Shown: positions 1 to 6,570, counted from the first letter of the stretch. The stretch is DNA of 10,337 nt from CAZQEC01 sp964591565 (GCA_964591565.1 CAZQEC010000034.1:1-10337), one strand, 5' to 3'. Program-made: numbers and translations. Notes: generated by a model from the sequence alone, not told the origin.

Positions 1-1
1 T

Positions 2-673
2 GGTATGCGCGGACGACATAAACTAATTTGGCAATTGGCCATTGCGCTTGTTGGCGCTTGGTGGTTTTACGTTAAACTGGGCTGGGGTGACCCGCTCGTT
101 CAAGCCGGGTTGCATGTGCCGGGCTTAGGCGATGTGTTTGTCGGTTGGTGGTACGTGCCAATTTTTGTGTTGGTGATTGTTGGTATGAGTAACGCGGTTA
201 ACATTACCGACGGGCTAGATGGCTTGGCGGCAGGGCTGTTGGCCATTGTTTTTGGCGCGTACGGCTTAATCGCTCTAGCTCAAGGCAGTTTTAGTTTGGC
301 GGCATTTTGTGGCACTATAGTTGGCGCCATTTTGGCTTTCTTGTGGTTCAATATTTACCCCGCCCGGTTTTTTATGGGGGATACGGGGTCGCTGGCGCTG
401 GGTGCGACTTTAGGCGTCATTGCCATGTTGACCAACACCGTTTTTGTATTGCCGGTACTGGCTTTAGTATTTGTGGCGGAAACACTGTCGGTTATATTGC
501 AAGTCGGCTATCGTTATGCGACTGGAGGCAAAAAACTATTTCGCTCGGCGCCGATGCATCATCACTTTGAAGCGTTGGGTTGGCCCGAAACTAAAGTAAC
601 GATGCGTTTTTGGGTTATTGGCGCGGTAGCGGCCATTTTTGGGGTGGTGATAGCGTTACTCGGGAACTACTAA
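2..673 (+). CDS. mraY: MraY, phospho-MurNAc-pentapeptide transferase (5' end cut off by window)
   Basis: MraY is an integral membrane enzyme that moves phospho-MurNAc-pentapeptide from UDP to undecaprenyl phosphate, giving lipid I on the inner face of the membrane. The frame is open to the left edge, so the ATG at 5 is only an internal Met; the family is about 320-360 residues and roughly the C-terminal 222 are here. Counting from that Met, NAVNITDGLDGLA (63-75) is the cytoplasmic loop carrying catalytic aspartates, FMGDTGSLALG (123-133) is the second acidic loop, and APMHHHFE (182-189) is the histidine loop just before the last helices. Hydrophobic helices alternate with these loops as in the family. 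The identity is secure. It ends with TAA and is followed by hairpins and a terminator instead of running directly into murD, so its transcript probably stops here. Confidence 0.96.
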   Translation, partial: GMRGRHKLIWQLAIALVGAWWFYVKLGWGDPLVQAGLHVPGLGDVFVGWWYVPIFVLVIVGMSNAVNITDGLDGLAAGLLAIVFGAYGLIALAQGSFSLAAFCGTIVGAILAFLWFNIYPARFFMGDTGSLALGATLGVIAMLTNTVFVLPVLALVFVAETLSVILQVGYRYATGGKKLFRSAPMHHHFEALGWPETKVTMRFWVIGAVAAIFGVVIALLGNY

Positions 674-717
674 GGTATTAGATTGAGTTTTGCACACAGG
701 ACATCAGGAATGTTAAA

Positions 718-764
718 GTTAAGGGGTAGGGGGTTCGTTGCGATGTCACCCCCTTCCCCTTAAC
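718..764. repeat. Long G/C-rich inverted repeat after mraY
   Basis: Arms 718-734 and 748-764 are 17 bases each and pair with one mismatch (T:T) around a 13-base loop. It starts 44 bases after the mraY stop. No T-tract follows, so it is not a classical intrinsic terminator. A third C-rich run (768-778) could compete for the left arm. It may protect the 3' end of the mraY mRNA or be a copy of a dispersed palindromic repeat; the sequence cannot decide. Confidence 0.7.
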
Positions 765-790
765 GATCCCCACCCCTACACGCTAAAGGT

Positions 791-812
791 AAAAACCACA
801 GTAATGGTTTTT
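791..812 (+). terminator. Weak terminator-like hairpin
   Basis: AAAAACCA (791-798) pairs exactly with TGGTTTTT (805-812) around a six-base loop, and the sequence continues ATTTAATT. The stem has only three G:C pairs, so it would be a weak terminator on either strand; its position downstream of mraY fits a backup stop. Confidence 0.4.
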
Positions 813-877
813 ATTTAATTATAAGCTACGGTTGGTATCTACTCACAAACGCTCAAGCAAAAACCTTTTTCATTTTG

Positions 878-912
878 AAGGGTCTCTCCTTGCCCAGGGT
901 GAGACCCTTTTT
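878..912 (+). terminator. Strong intrinsic terminator
   Basis: AAGGGTCTC (878-886) pairs exactly with GAGACCCTT (901-909), and the right arm runs into five T residues (908-912). Only the + strand reading has the T-tract. It would block any read-through from mraY into the small gene at 1018 and into murD. Confidence 0.85.
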
Positions 913-930
913 CCGATGGGCCATTGCATT

Positions 931-959
931 TTGAGGCAAAATGTGGTTAATTATATCTA
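931..959 (+). promoter_or_regulatory. Possible promoter of the small gene
   Basis: A TTGAGG (931-936) lies 17 bases before TATCTA (954-959); an alternative -10 is TATATC (952-957). Both boxes are weak matches. It is the only AT-rich stretch between the terminator at 912 and the small gene. A perfect ten-base palindrome, CGACCGGTCG (964-973), sits where transcription would start and could be an operator. Confidence 0.3.
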
Positions 960-1017
960 TTGTCGACCGGTCGTCCTTGAATGATCTCGCCATATTGGCG
1001 GAAAGGTGGTGGTGGTA

Positions 1018-1239
1018 ATGTGGAAACAGGATCCGAACGGGCAGTATGTAGATTCCGACGATCTGCTTTTGACTGGGGAGTGTGTCCCGGCTGGTGTGTA
1101 CATGCAGGCTGGTGGTGGGCGCGAGGTGTGGTTGGACAAGACCGATAATCTCCCCGCCAGCGTAGATGGCAAGGTTGTTTGTTATATGCGGATCAATCCG
1201 CCACGCGTGGAGGATGTGCGGGTCCCGAGTGAGGGCTAG
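1018..1239 (+). CDS. Small protein of unknown function, 73 aa
   Basis: I do not recognise this protein. The ATG at 1018 is preferred because AAGGTGGTG (1003-1011) is a good Shine-Dalgarno match six bases upstream; the in-frame GTG codons at 1006-1014 lie inside that site. The protein is acidic and soluble, with no membrane segment or signal peptide and only two cysteines. Its centre reads GECVPAGVYMQAGGGREVWL then DNLPAS, a pattern of a proline turn, a GVY strand and a glycine turn that recalls small beta-rich or degenerate zinc-ribbon proteins; this is impression, not assignment. Codon use leans to AAG, GTG and CTC/CTG, with higher G+C than the AAA-rich neighbours. It is bounded by intrinsic terminators on both sides, so it looks like an independent transcription unit placed in the dcw cluster. 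Confidence 0.65.
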   Translation: MWKQDPNGQYVDSDDLLLTGECVPAGVYMQAGGGREVWLDKTDNLPASVDGKVVCYMRINPPRVEDVRVPSEG

Positions 1240-1261
1240 GCGGCAGGAGTCGCGGTACGTT

Positions 1262-1295
1262 GGGGCGGTCATCGTTTTGATCCGTCCCTTTTTTT
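1262..1295 (+). terminator. Strong intrinsic terminator of the small gene
   Basis: GGGGCGG (1262-1268) pairs with CCGTCCC (1282-1288, one G:U pair), the stem continuing TCA/TGA past a single bulged T (1281) to a six-base loop. Seven T residues follow (1289-1295). It lies 22 bases after the TAG of the small gene and 25 bases before the murD -10 box, so it separates the two units. Confidence 0.9.
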
Positions 1296-1319
1296 ATGTC
1301 TAAAAAGTTTGAGATGGGG

Positions 1320-1325
1320 TATAAT
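1320..1325 (+). promoter_or_regulatory. murD promoter, -10 box
   Basis: A perfect TATAAT follows directly after a strong terminator. No recognisable -35 box is found 16-18 bases upstream, only an AT-rich stretch (1296-1310). Transcription would start near 1332, leaving a leader of about 12 bases before the murD ATG. Confidence 0.65.
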
Positions 1326-1343
1326 ACTATCGTCAGATGAGAA

Positions 1344-2876
1344 ATGAAAACTATGAAATTAGATCAATTCAAACATAAAAAAGTAGCTGTTATCGGTACT
1401 GGCGTTGAGGGTTTGGCGATGGCGGGGTTTTTGCATAAACTGGGTGCTTTTGTGACGATCTGTGATAAAAAAAGCGCGGACGAGATCTCATCCGAGGACG
1501 GGGGACAGAGGACGGAAGACAGAAGTCAGAAAATAGAGAACAGCCTGCCACCCGAAGCCATGAGCGAAGTCGAACGGGCGAAGGGTGGAAAATATCAGAT
1601 TAAAAGTGGGGAAGGATATTTAGATAATTTGGATCAGTTTGATATTATTGTCCGCAGTCCCGGGGTGCCGTGGTTGACGCCTGAATTAATATCCGCGCGA
1701 GATCGAGGTACACCGGTGACCAGCCAAACCGAAGTTTTTTTGGCTAATTGCCCCGCTAAAATTATTGGTGTCACTGGCACTAAGGGCAAAAGCACCACCG
1801 CTTCACTAATTGCGCATATATTATCCACATCTGGCCAACCCACTTCGCTAAAGCTACGCGGGTCAAGGAAAGTGCGATTGGGCGGCAACATTGGCGAGCC
1901 GATCATTGATTGGCTAGATGATCTAAATAATGATGAAATAGTGATTTTGGAGTTATCCAGCTTTCAACTTCAGGGTTTAAGTGTCAGTCCGCAGGTGGCG
2001 GTTGTTTTAGACATCGGCACCGAGCACTTGAATCATCATTTATCTCGAGACGAGTATGTAATGGCAAAACGGACAATCGTTGAGCACCAAAAATCGCACG
2101 ACATTGCGGTCATAGACGCCGATTCGCTCACAGCGGTTGAATATGCCGCTTCGACTTTAGCCAAAGTATGGTGGTTTAGCCGTAAAATGTTTGTTGACCC
2201 TGGAGTTTATATTAAAGATATTGCCGGCGAGCGCTGGTTTGAAGGGCGCAATCACATTACCGAAAAACTAATTATGCCAATATCTGATGTTAAACTTGTT
2301 GGCGAACACGCCCTTGGCAATGTAGCGGCGGCGAGTGCCGTGGCACTAGCACTGGAGATATCTGAAGAAATTATCGCCGAGGCGGTGGCCACTTTTGCCG
2401 GTTTGCCGCATCGCTTACATAATTTGGGGCAATTTAGCGGACGACTTTGGATTGATGATGCTTACGCCACTGCCCCATCTGCCACCATTGCTGCAATTGA
2501 GTCGTTATTCGATCAAACTTATATGTTAATCACTGGAGGGTCCAGTAAAGGATATGGTTTTTTAGATTTGGCTGAAGCAATTTTGCACCGTCCTCCGCGA
2601 GCCATAATTTACATTGGCCAAACTGGGCGAGAGATTAAATTAACGGTTGAAAGTATGGCGTCTAAACAAAATATTGCCCCGCCCCAGTTTGTGGATGGAG
2701 GCGATTCAATGCATGAAATTATCCAAAATGCTCTGAAATCATCCCACTCTAACGACACCATTCTATTTTCGCCAGCCAGTGCCAGTTTTGGATTGTTTGC
2801 GAACGCCCGCGATCGCGCCGATCAGTTTGTAGGTGGAGTCAAACAGTTACAAAAGGGGTCAAATGAGACTGCGTGA
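1344..2876 (+). CDS. murD: MurD, UDP-MurNAc-L-Ala:D-Glu ligase with two in-frame repeat insertions
   Basis: This cytoplasmic Mur ligase adds D-Glu to UDP-MurNAc-L-Ala using ATP. The N-terminal UDP-binding fold starts at VAVIGTGVEGLA (14-25); the P-loop is GVTGTKGKSTT (142-152); LELSSFQLQ (202-210) is the MurD hallmark; GTEHLNHH (225-232) and YVMAK, with the lysine expected to be carbamylated at 242, follow; GLPHRL (353-358) opens the C-terminal domain. At 510 residues it is longer than the usual 440-460. The excess sits in two places: residues 51-82 are encoded by a heptamer array plus a palindromic element, and residues 165-175 by a second element. The motif usually written DSKATN reads DDAYATA (371-377), and the usual HN of GxHN reads HA (322-323). 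ATG 1353 is an alternative start; neither has a clear ribosome binding site. The gene overlaps ftsW by 14 bases. Confidence 0.95.
   Translation: MKTMKLDQFKHKKVAVIGTGVEGLAMAGFLHKLGAFVTICDKKSADEISSEDGGQRTEDRSQKIENSLPPEAMSEVERAKGGKYQIKSGEGYLDNLDQFDIIVRSPGVPWLTPELISARDRGTPVTSQTEVFLANCPAKIIGVTGTKGKSTTASLIAHILSTSGQPTSLKLRGSRKVRLGGNIGEPIIDWLDDLNNDEIVILELSSFQLQGLSVSPQVAVVLDIGTEHLNHHLSRDEYVMAKRTIVEHQKSHDIAVIDADSLTAVEYAASTLAKVWWFSRKMFVDPGVYIKDIAGERWFEGRNHITEKLIMPISDVKLVGEHALGNVAAASAVALALEISEEIIAEAVATFAGLPHRLHNLGQFSGRLWIDDAYATAPSATIAAIESLFDQTYMLITGGSSKGYGFLDLAEAILHRPPRAIIYIGQTGREIKLTVESMASKQNIAPPQFVDGGDSMHEIIQNALKSSHSNDTILFSPASASFGLFANARDRADQFVGGVKQLQKGSNETA
1494..1542 (+). repeat. Seven-unit heptanucleotide array inside murD
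   Basis: The stretch divides without remainder into seven 7-mers: GAGGACG, GGGGACA, GAGGACG, GAAGACA, GAAGTCA, GAAAATA, GAGAACA (consensus GARGACA). It is translated as a charged, low-complexity segment (from residue 51) between the second strand of the MurD N-terminal fold and KYQI. It abuts the palindromic element at 1544. Confidence 0.8.
1544..1588 (-). repeat. Palindromic repeat element, copy 1, in frame in murD
   Basis: CCACCC-GAA-GCC (1548-1559) pairs with GGC-GAA-GGGTGG (1577-1588), the GAA/GAA triplets forming a symmetric internal loop. Read on the - strand its last part is GCTCATGGCTTCGGGTGGCAGG up to the CCTGCC at 1544 (22 bases with its first G), which matches 19 of 22 bases of copy 3 between ftsW and murG. 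It encodes about residues 67-82 of MurD. Confidence 0.8.
1836..1868 (+). repeat. Palindromic repeat element, copy 2, in frame in murD
   Basis: Arms 1838-1849 and 1852-1863 pair at nine of twelve positions around a two-base turn. The core TTCGCTAAAGCTACGCGGG followed by TCAAGG resembles the reverse complement of copy 1 (TTCGCTCATGGCTTCGGG then TGGCAGG). It encodes residues 165-175, exactly where ordinary MurD proteins go straight from the helix after the P-loop (ILxxAG) to KVxLGGNIG. Confidence 0.65.
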
Positions 2877-3975
2877 TTATCACAAAATTGATTCGCAGTT
2901 AGCCATCACCATTTTTGGTTTGTCACTGTTTGGATTGTTAATGTTGTATTCGGCTTCCGCCGAACTGTCGCGAGTGCGCACCGCGGACACTACGAACTCG
3001 ACGCATTTTTTGATTTTACAAATAATCTCATTTATCATCGGGCTCGTTTTATGGTTAGTTTTGCAGCAGGTTGACTATCGCCGCTATAAACCGCTGACTA
3101 AATGGTGGTTGGCGGCAACGTTTATTTTGCTCATATCGGTCTCGTTTTTTTCGAAAGGCGAGGTGAATGGGGCGGAACGTTGGGTGTCTATTTTAGGACA
3201 AACGTTTCAACCATCCGAATTGGCTAAATTGTCCTTCATATTGTTTTTGGCTGGCTGGTTTAGTCAAAAAGATCGCGACTCACACAGTTGGCAAAAAGGA
3301 CTGGTGCCATTTTTGGCTGTAATTGGTGTTTTGAGCGTGCTGATGTTGAAACAGCGAGATTTAGGCACGCTGGGCGTTATGGTCACAATTGCGCTGGCGA
3401 TGTACGTTATGTCTGGTGCTAGATTGGCTCACATTGGGGCGACCATTGGTAGTTTGTGCGCAATTGGATGGGTTGCCATTATTGCCGCGCCATATCGCTT
3501 GCAACGCTTTCTATCTTTTTTGAATGCTGATGCGTCACCACAAGGCGCTGGGTATCACGTTAATCAAGCCAAAATTGCGATTGGTTTAGGCGGCGTTTGG
3601 GGCAAAGGACTGTTGCAGGGTTCGCAAAAAAAGGGCTTTTTACCAGAAGCGCACACCGACTCAATTTTTGCCGTGATTGTGGAGGAGCTGGGTTTTTTGC
3701 GTTCCTCAATCATTATTTTGGCTTTTCTGTTTATTGGTGTCAGGGGACTGCGTATTGCACGCTACGCGCCAGATACATTTGGCTCTTTACTAGCGGTTGG
3801 AATAACTACCTGGTTTGTGGCACAGGCACTGATTAATATTGCGGCGATGGTGTCAATCATTCCTTTAACTGGTGTACCCCTGCCGTTTATTAGTTATGGA
3901 CGCACCGCTATGATTGCCTTGTTCATGGCGACTGGAATTATTCTGAATATCTCGCGTTACGTTGAAGAAAGGTAA
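2863..3975 (+). CDS. ftsW: FtsW, septal peptidoglycan glycosyltransferase (SEDS family)
   Basis: FtsW is a polytopic membrane protein that polymerises lipid II at the division site together with a class B penicillin-binding protein. The 370-residue product has about ten hydrophobic segments. Family signatures are NGAERWVSI with FQPSELAKL (102-110, 116-124), KQRDLGT (163-169), PEAHTDSIFAVIVEELG (261-277) with the catalytic aspartate at 266, and PLTGVPLPFISYG (334-346). Two spots differ from common sequences: HTDS for HTDF, and SYGRT where SYGGS is usual. The ATG at 2863 is chosen over an in-frame GTG at 2833 because AAAAGGGG (2851-2858) lies four bases upstream. RodA is the only serious alternative; the position between murD and murG favours FtsW. 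The start overlaps the murD end by 14 bases, suggesting coupled translation. Confidence 0.95.
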   Translation: MRLRDYHKIDSQLAITIFGLSLFGLLMLYSASAELSRVRTADTTNSTHFLILQIISFIIGLVLWLVLQQVDYRRYKPLTKWWLAATFILLISVSFFSKGEVNGAERWVSILGQTFQPSELAKLSFILFLAGWFSQKDRDSHSWQKGLVPFLAVIGVLSVLMLKQRDLGTLGVMVTIALAMYVMSGARLAHIGATIGSLCAIGWVAIIAAPYRLQRFLSFLNADASPQGAGYHVNQAKIAIGLGGVWGKGLLQGSQKKGFLPEAHTDSIFAVIVEELGFLRSSIIILAFLFIGVRGLRIARYAPDTFGSLLAVGITTWFVAQALINIAAMVSIIPLTGVPLPFISYGRTAMIALFMATGIILNISRYVEER

Positions 3976-3988
3976 TTTTAGGAAAACT

Positions 3989-4061
3989 CCCCACTACGCC
4001 ATTCGACCATCCTTCATCAAGATTATGGTTGGCAAGCAAGCTCATGGCTACGAGGGGCAGG
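3989..4061 (+). repeat. Palindromic repeat element, copy 3, between ftsW and murG
   Basis: GCTCATGGCTACGAGGGGCAGG (as 4040-4061) matches the reverse complement of copy 1 at 19 of 22 bases. The left part, TACGCCATTCGAC, resembles the other end of copy 1 on the same strand. About 27 extra bases lie between the halves, and these contain a small hairpin of their own (ACCAT/ATGGT). Confidence 0.65.
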
Positions 4062-4062
4062 C

Positions 4063-4080
4063 GAAATCCGAAATCCGAAA
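4063..4080 (+). repeat. Heptanucleotide repeat next to copy 3
   Basis: GAAATCC occurs twice, followed by GAAA. It directly abuts the CAGG end of the palindromic element, the same side on which the heptamer array of copy 1 is found. Confidence 0.75.
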
Positions 4081-4093
4081 CAAATCATGATGG

Positions 4094-4101
4094 AAAAGGG
4101 G
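4094..4101 (+). promoter_or_regulatory. Ribosome binding site deciding the murG TTG start
   Basis: AAAAGGGG followed by a four-base spacer precedes TTG at 4106. The identical octamer with the same spacer precedes the ftsW ATG. The nearby ATG codons at 4087 and 4090 are in another frame. Confidence 0.75.
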
Positions 4102-4105
4102 TGGA

Positions 4106-5215
4106 TTGAACACTAAGCACAAACAGTTATTAATAGCTGTAACGGGCGGCGGTACCGGTGGGCACGTTGAGCCACTGCGCGCCGTCATTGGAGTACTAAA
4201 TCTTGACCACGTTCATATATATTGGATTGGTGGCGCAAATAGTCTTGAAGAGCGTGCGGCAGAGGATTTGGGCATCAAATTTGTGCGTGTGCGAGTGGGT
4301 AAATTAAGACGGTATTTTGCATTAGCCAACGTGATTGACATATTTAATGTGATAATTGGTTACTTACAGTGTTTGATCACACTTTTGCGCCATCGCCCGG
4401 ACGTTTTGTTTTCAAAAGCGGGCTATGTGTCAGTGCCAGCCATTCTAGCGGCGGCCACTTTGCGCATCCCGGTAGTGGCGCATGAGTCTGATACGGTCAT
4501 TGGTTTAGCCAATCACATTGCCCAAATTGTGGCGACGCGATTTTGCACCGGATTCGCTATGCCGTTTTATGGTGAAAAATATAACAATAAAATGGTATTT
4601 ACGGGTAATCCGGTGCGGTCGGAATCAAACGCTAAATCAGATTTGAAATTTGCGGATGAAAAGCCAATTTTAGTGATACTGGGCGGATCTCAAGGGTCAA
4701 AAGTGCTGAATACAGTGGTGTGGGAACTTCTTCCTCGCCTACTCAAAAAATATAATTTAGTGCATCAAGTCGGAGCACAAAATGTTGGTGAAGCAAAAAT
4801 GAGATTTGAAAAATTGTCGAAATCTGATCAAACTGGGTACTTATGGCGGGCTTATTTTGATCGTCCTGATTTAGCTTATATATTAACCAAAGCTAAATTA
4901 GTGATTAGTCGCGCTGGAGCAAACGCCATCGCCGACCTATCGTACTACTCTGTTCCAGCCGTCTTGATTCCGCTTCCCACTGCTTCGGCAAATCACCAAT
5001 TAATCAACGCCCAGTACGTGGTTGAGCGGGGAGGAGCGGTTATGCTAAACCAAGCCGATGTTTCGCCTGACCGATTATTTGAATTAATTGAACATTTATT
5101 ATCGCGTCAGTCGGGCCTTGAGTCAATGTCGCGTGCCATTGCCAAAATAAATCCCAAAAACGCGGCAGAGCAGGTGGCGACGGAGATATTGAAAGTGGCT
5201 AGAGGAGAAACATGA
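4106..5215 (+). CDS. murG: MurG, lipid I GlcNAc transferase
   Basis: MurG is a GT-B glycosyltransferase (family GT28) on the inner membrane face that adds GlcNAc from UDP-GlcNAc to lipid I, making lipid II. The glycine-rich loop GGGTGGHVEP (14-23) carries the conserved histidine. FSKAGYVSVPA (102-112) and HESDTVIGLAN (127-137) correspond to the usual FGGYVSGPA and HEQNAVPGLAN. ILGGSQGS (191-198) opens the C-terminal domain, and ISRAGANAIADL (267-278) with PLPTASANHQ (289-298) forms the UDP-GlcNAc pocket; the usual glutamate before L is aspartate here. At 369 residues it is close to family size. The start is TTG. The TGA stop overlaps the murC ATG as ATGA, so the two are probably translated together. 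No promoter is obvious in the 130-base gap after ftsW. Confidence 0.96.
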   Translation: MNTKHKQLLIAVTGGGTGGHVEPLRAVIGVLNLDHVHIYWIGGANSLEERAAEDLGIKFVRVRVGKLRRYFALANVIDIFNVIIGYLQCLITLLRHRPDVLFSKAGYVSVPAILAAATLRIPVVAHESDTVIGLANHIAQIVATRFCTGFAMPFYGEKYNNKMVFTGNPVRSESNAKSDLKFADEKPILVILGGSQGSKVLNTVVWELLPRLLKKYNLVHQVGAQNVGEAKMRFEKLSKSDQTGYLWRAYFDRPDLAYILTKAKLVISRAGANAIADLSYYSVPAVLIPLPTASANHQLINAQYVVERGGAVMLNQADVSPDRLFELIEHLLSRQSGLESMSRAIAKINPKNAAEQVATEILKVARGET

Positions 5216-6570
5216 AAGTTCATTTGATCGGAATTGGTGGCGCGGCCGCCGCGTATTTGGTCGATTTAGCTAGGCATAATGGATATACAGTGAGCGGATC
5301 AGATGCGGTAGTGAGTGAAAACATTAAACACTTACGGACGCTAAAAATATCAATTAATGTACCACATCGTCCAGAACTAATTGACGACTCAATTGACGAG
5401 GTGTGGTACAGCGCCGCTATTGCGCCGAGTTCAGACGGGTATGCTGAGCTTAAGCGCGCACGGACGTTGGGTATTCCTCACTTAACGTTTGCAGAGGCCG
5501 CCGCGCGTTTTTTTAATCGTGCCCAAACGCGGGTAGCTGTTGCTGGGACACACGGAAAATCTACTACAACGGCCATGGTGGGATGGATTTTGGAACACGC
5601 TGGATTAGATCCAACGGTAGCGCTAGGCGCAAGGTTTCACCCTTGGGGGGGAAGCGCGCGCCTCGGGTCTGATCAGATATTTGTCATGGAAGCCGATGAA
5701 TATGCCAAGCGTTTTTTAGAGCTTAGACCAACGCACTCTGTTGTGACTTCAATTGACCTTGATCATTTCGACACTTATCCGACGGAAGCCAATTTGCTAG
5801 CTGGATTTCAACAATTTGTCGAATTTAGTGAAAACATGGTGGTGGTGAATGGGAAAAGTGCGCGGGTGAGGCAAGTGGTATCCGAATATCGGGGAAAAAT
5901 AATTTACTTTGGGTTTGGATCTGGAAATGATTTAGACGTGTGGATCGAAGCGCGAGGTGAAGGTCAATTTTATATTATGCCTCAAAATATTTCGATAAAA
6001 TTACTCATTCCCGGAAATCATAATTTAATGAATGCGTTGGCGGCTATGGCGGTGTGTGCGCGCATGGGCGTGTCTTATCAATCTGGTGCATTGGCACTGG
6101 CGATGTTTCCGGGGGTTGATCGACGCTTTGAATTCATTGGTCATTTGGGTAAAAATCAATTAATTTACGACGATTATGGTCATCACCCGGCTGAAATTGA
6201 AGCGACAATTTTAGCAGCTCGTGATCAATTTCCGCATTATAAGCTTATTTTAGTACATCAACCTCACCAAGCTGGTCGCCTTAATCATCTAATGTCCAAA
6301 ACCGCCGCCGCGCTGAAATTGGCCGATGAAATTATTCTTTTGCCAGTTTATGTGGTGGCGGGACGTGAAGATGATCGCGATGTTACAGAGGCAACCAGTG
6401 CTAAATTGGCAAATGTAATTAAAGCTCAAGGTGGAAGTGTGCGCGTAGCTCAAGATTATGATGTGGCACGCCATCAGGTGACTGAATTATTAACTGAAAA
6501 ATGCTTAATAATGACCATGGGCGCCACCGACGTTTGGCAAGTGGGAAGGTTACTTCTTCACAAGATGTAA
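5212..6570 (+). CDS. murC: MurC, UDP-MurNAc:L-Ala ligase
   Basis: MurC is the first Mur ligase and adds L-Ala to UDP-MurNAc in the cytoplasm. The N-terminal Rossmann domain begins HLIGIGGAAAAYL (4-16). The P-loop is AGTHGKSTTT (111-120). EADEY (160-164) and DLDHFDTYP (182-190) line the active site, GNHN (268-271) ends the central domain, and RRFEFIG (304-310) with DDYGHHPAE (320-328) belongs to the C-terminal domain; HQPHQAGR (349-356) replaces the more common FQPHxYSR. The two arginines and paired histidines typical of MurC separate it from MurD, MurE and MurF. At 452 residues it is normal to slightly short. AGAGGAG (5201-5207) is a good ribosome binding site four to five bases before the ATG. 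Confidence 0.96.
   Translation: MKVHLIGIGGAAAAYLVDLARHNGYTVSGSDAVVSENIKHLRTLKISINVPHRPELIDDSIDEVWYSAAIAPSSDGYAELKRARTLGIPHLTFAEAAARFFNRAQTRVAVAGTHGKSTTTAMVGWILEHAGLDPTVALGARFHPWGGSARLGSDQIFVMEADEYAKRFLELRPTHSVVTSIDLDHFDTYPTEANLLAGFQQFVEFSENMVVVNGKSARVRQVVSEYRGKIIYFGFGSGNDLDVWIEARGEGQFYIMPQNISIKLLIPGNHNLMNALAAMAVCARMGVSYQSGALALAMFPGVDRRFEFIGHLGKNQLIYDDYGHHPAEIEATILAARDQFPHYKLILVHQPHQAGRLNHLMSKTAAALKLADEIILLPVYVVAGREDDRDVTEATSAKLANVIKAQGGSVRVAQDYDVARHQVTELLTEKCLIMTMGATDVWQVGRLLLHKM

Noticed and set aside
1006..1017. GTG start for the small gene
   Set aside because: It lies inside the ribosome binding site of the ATG at 1018 and has none of its own at proper distance.
853..1272. 139-codon open frame on the - strand
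   Set aside because: It runs through two + strand terminators and opposite the better-supported small gene, has no ribosome site and its translation looks random.
1634..1906. Open frames on the - strand opposite murD, murC, murB and ftsQ
   Set aside because: All are shadows of well-conserved + strand genes without starts, motifs or ribosome sites.
2833..2862. GTG start for ftsW
   Set aside because: It would add ten residues within murD, ahead of a strong ribosome site serving ATG 2863.
3623..3637. dnaX-like slippery heptamer A-AAA-AAG in ftsW
   Set aside because: It encodes the conserved QKK before GFLPEAHTD, and the zero frame continues through the catalytic region; no stimulating hairpin is clear.
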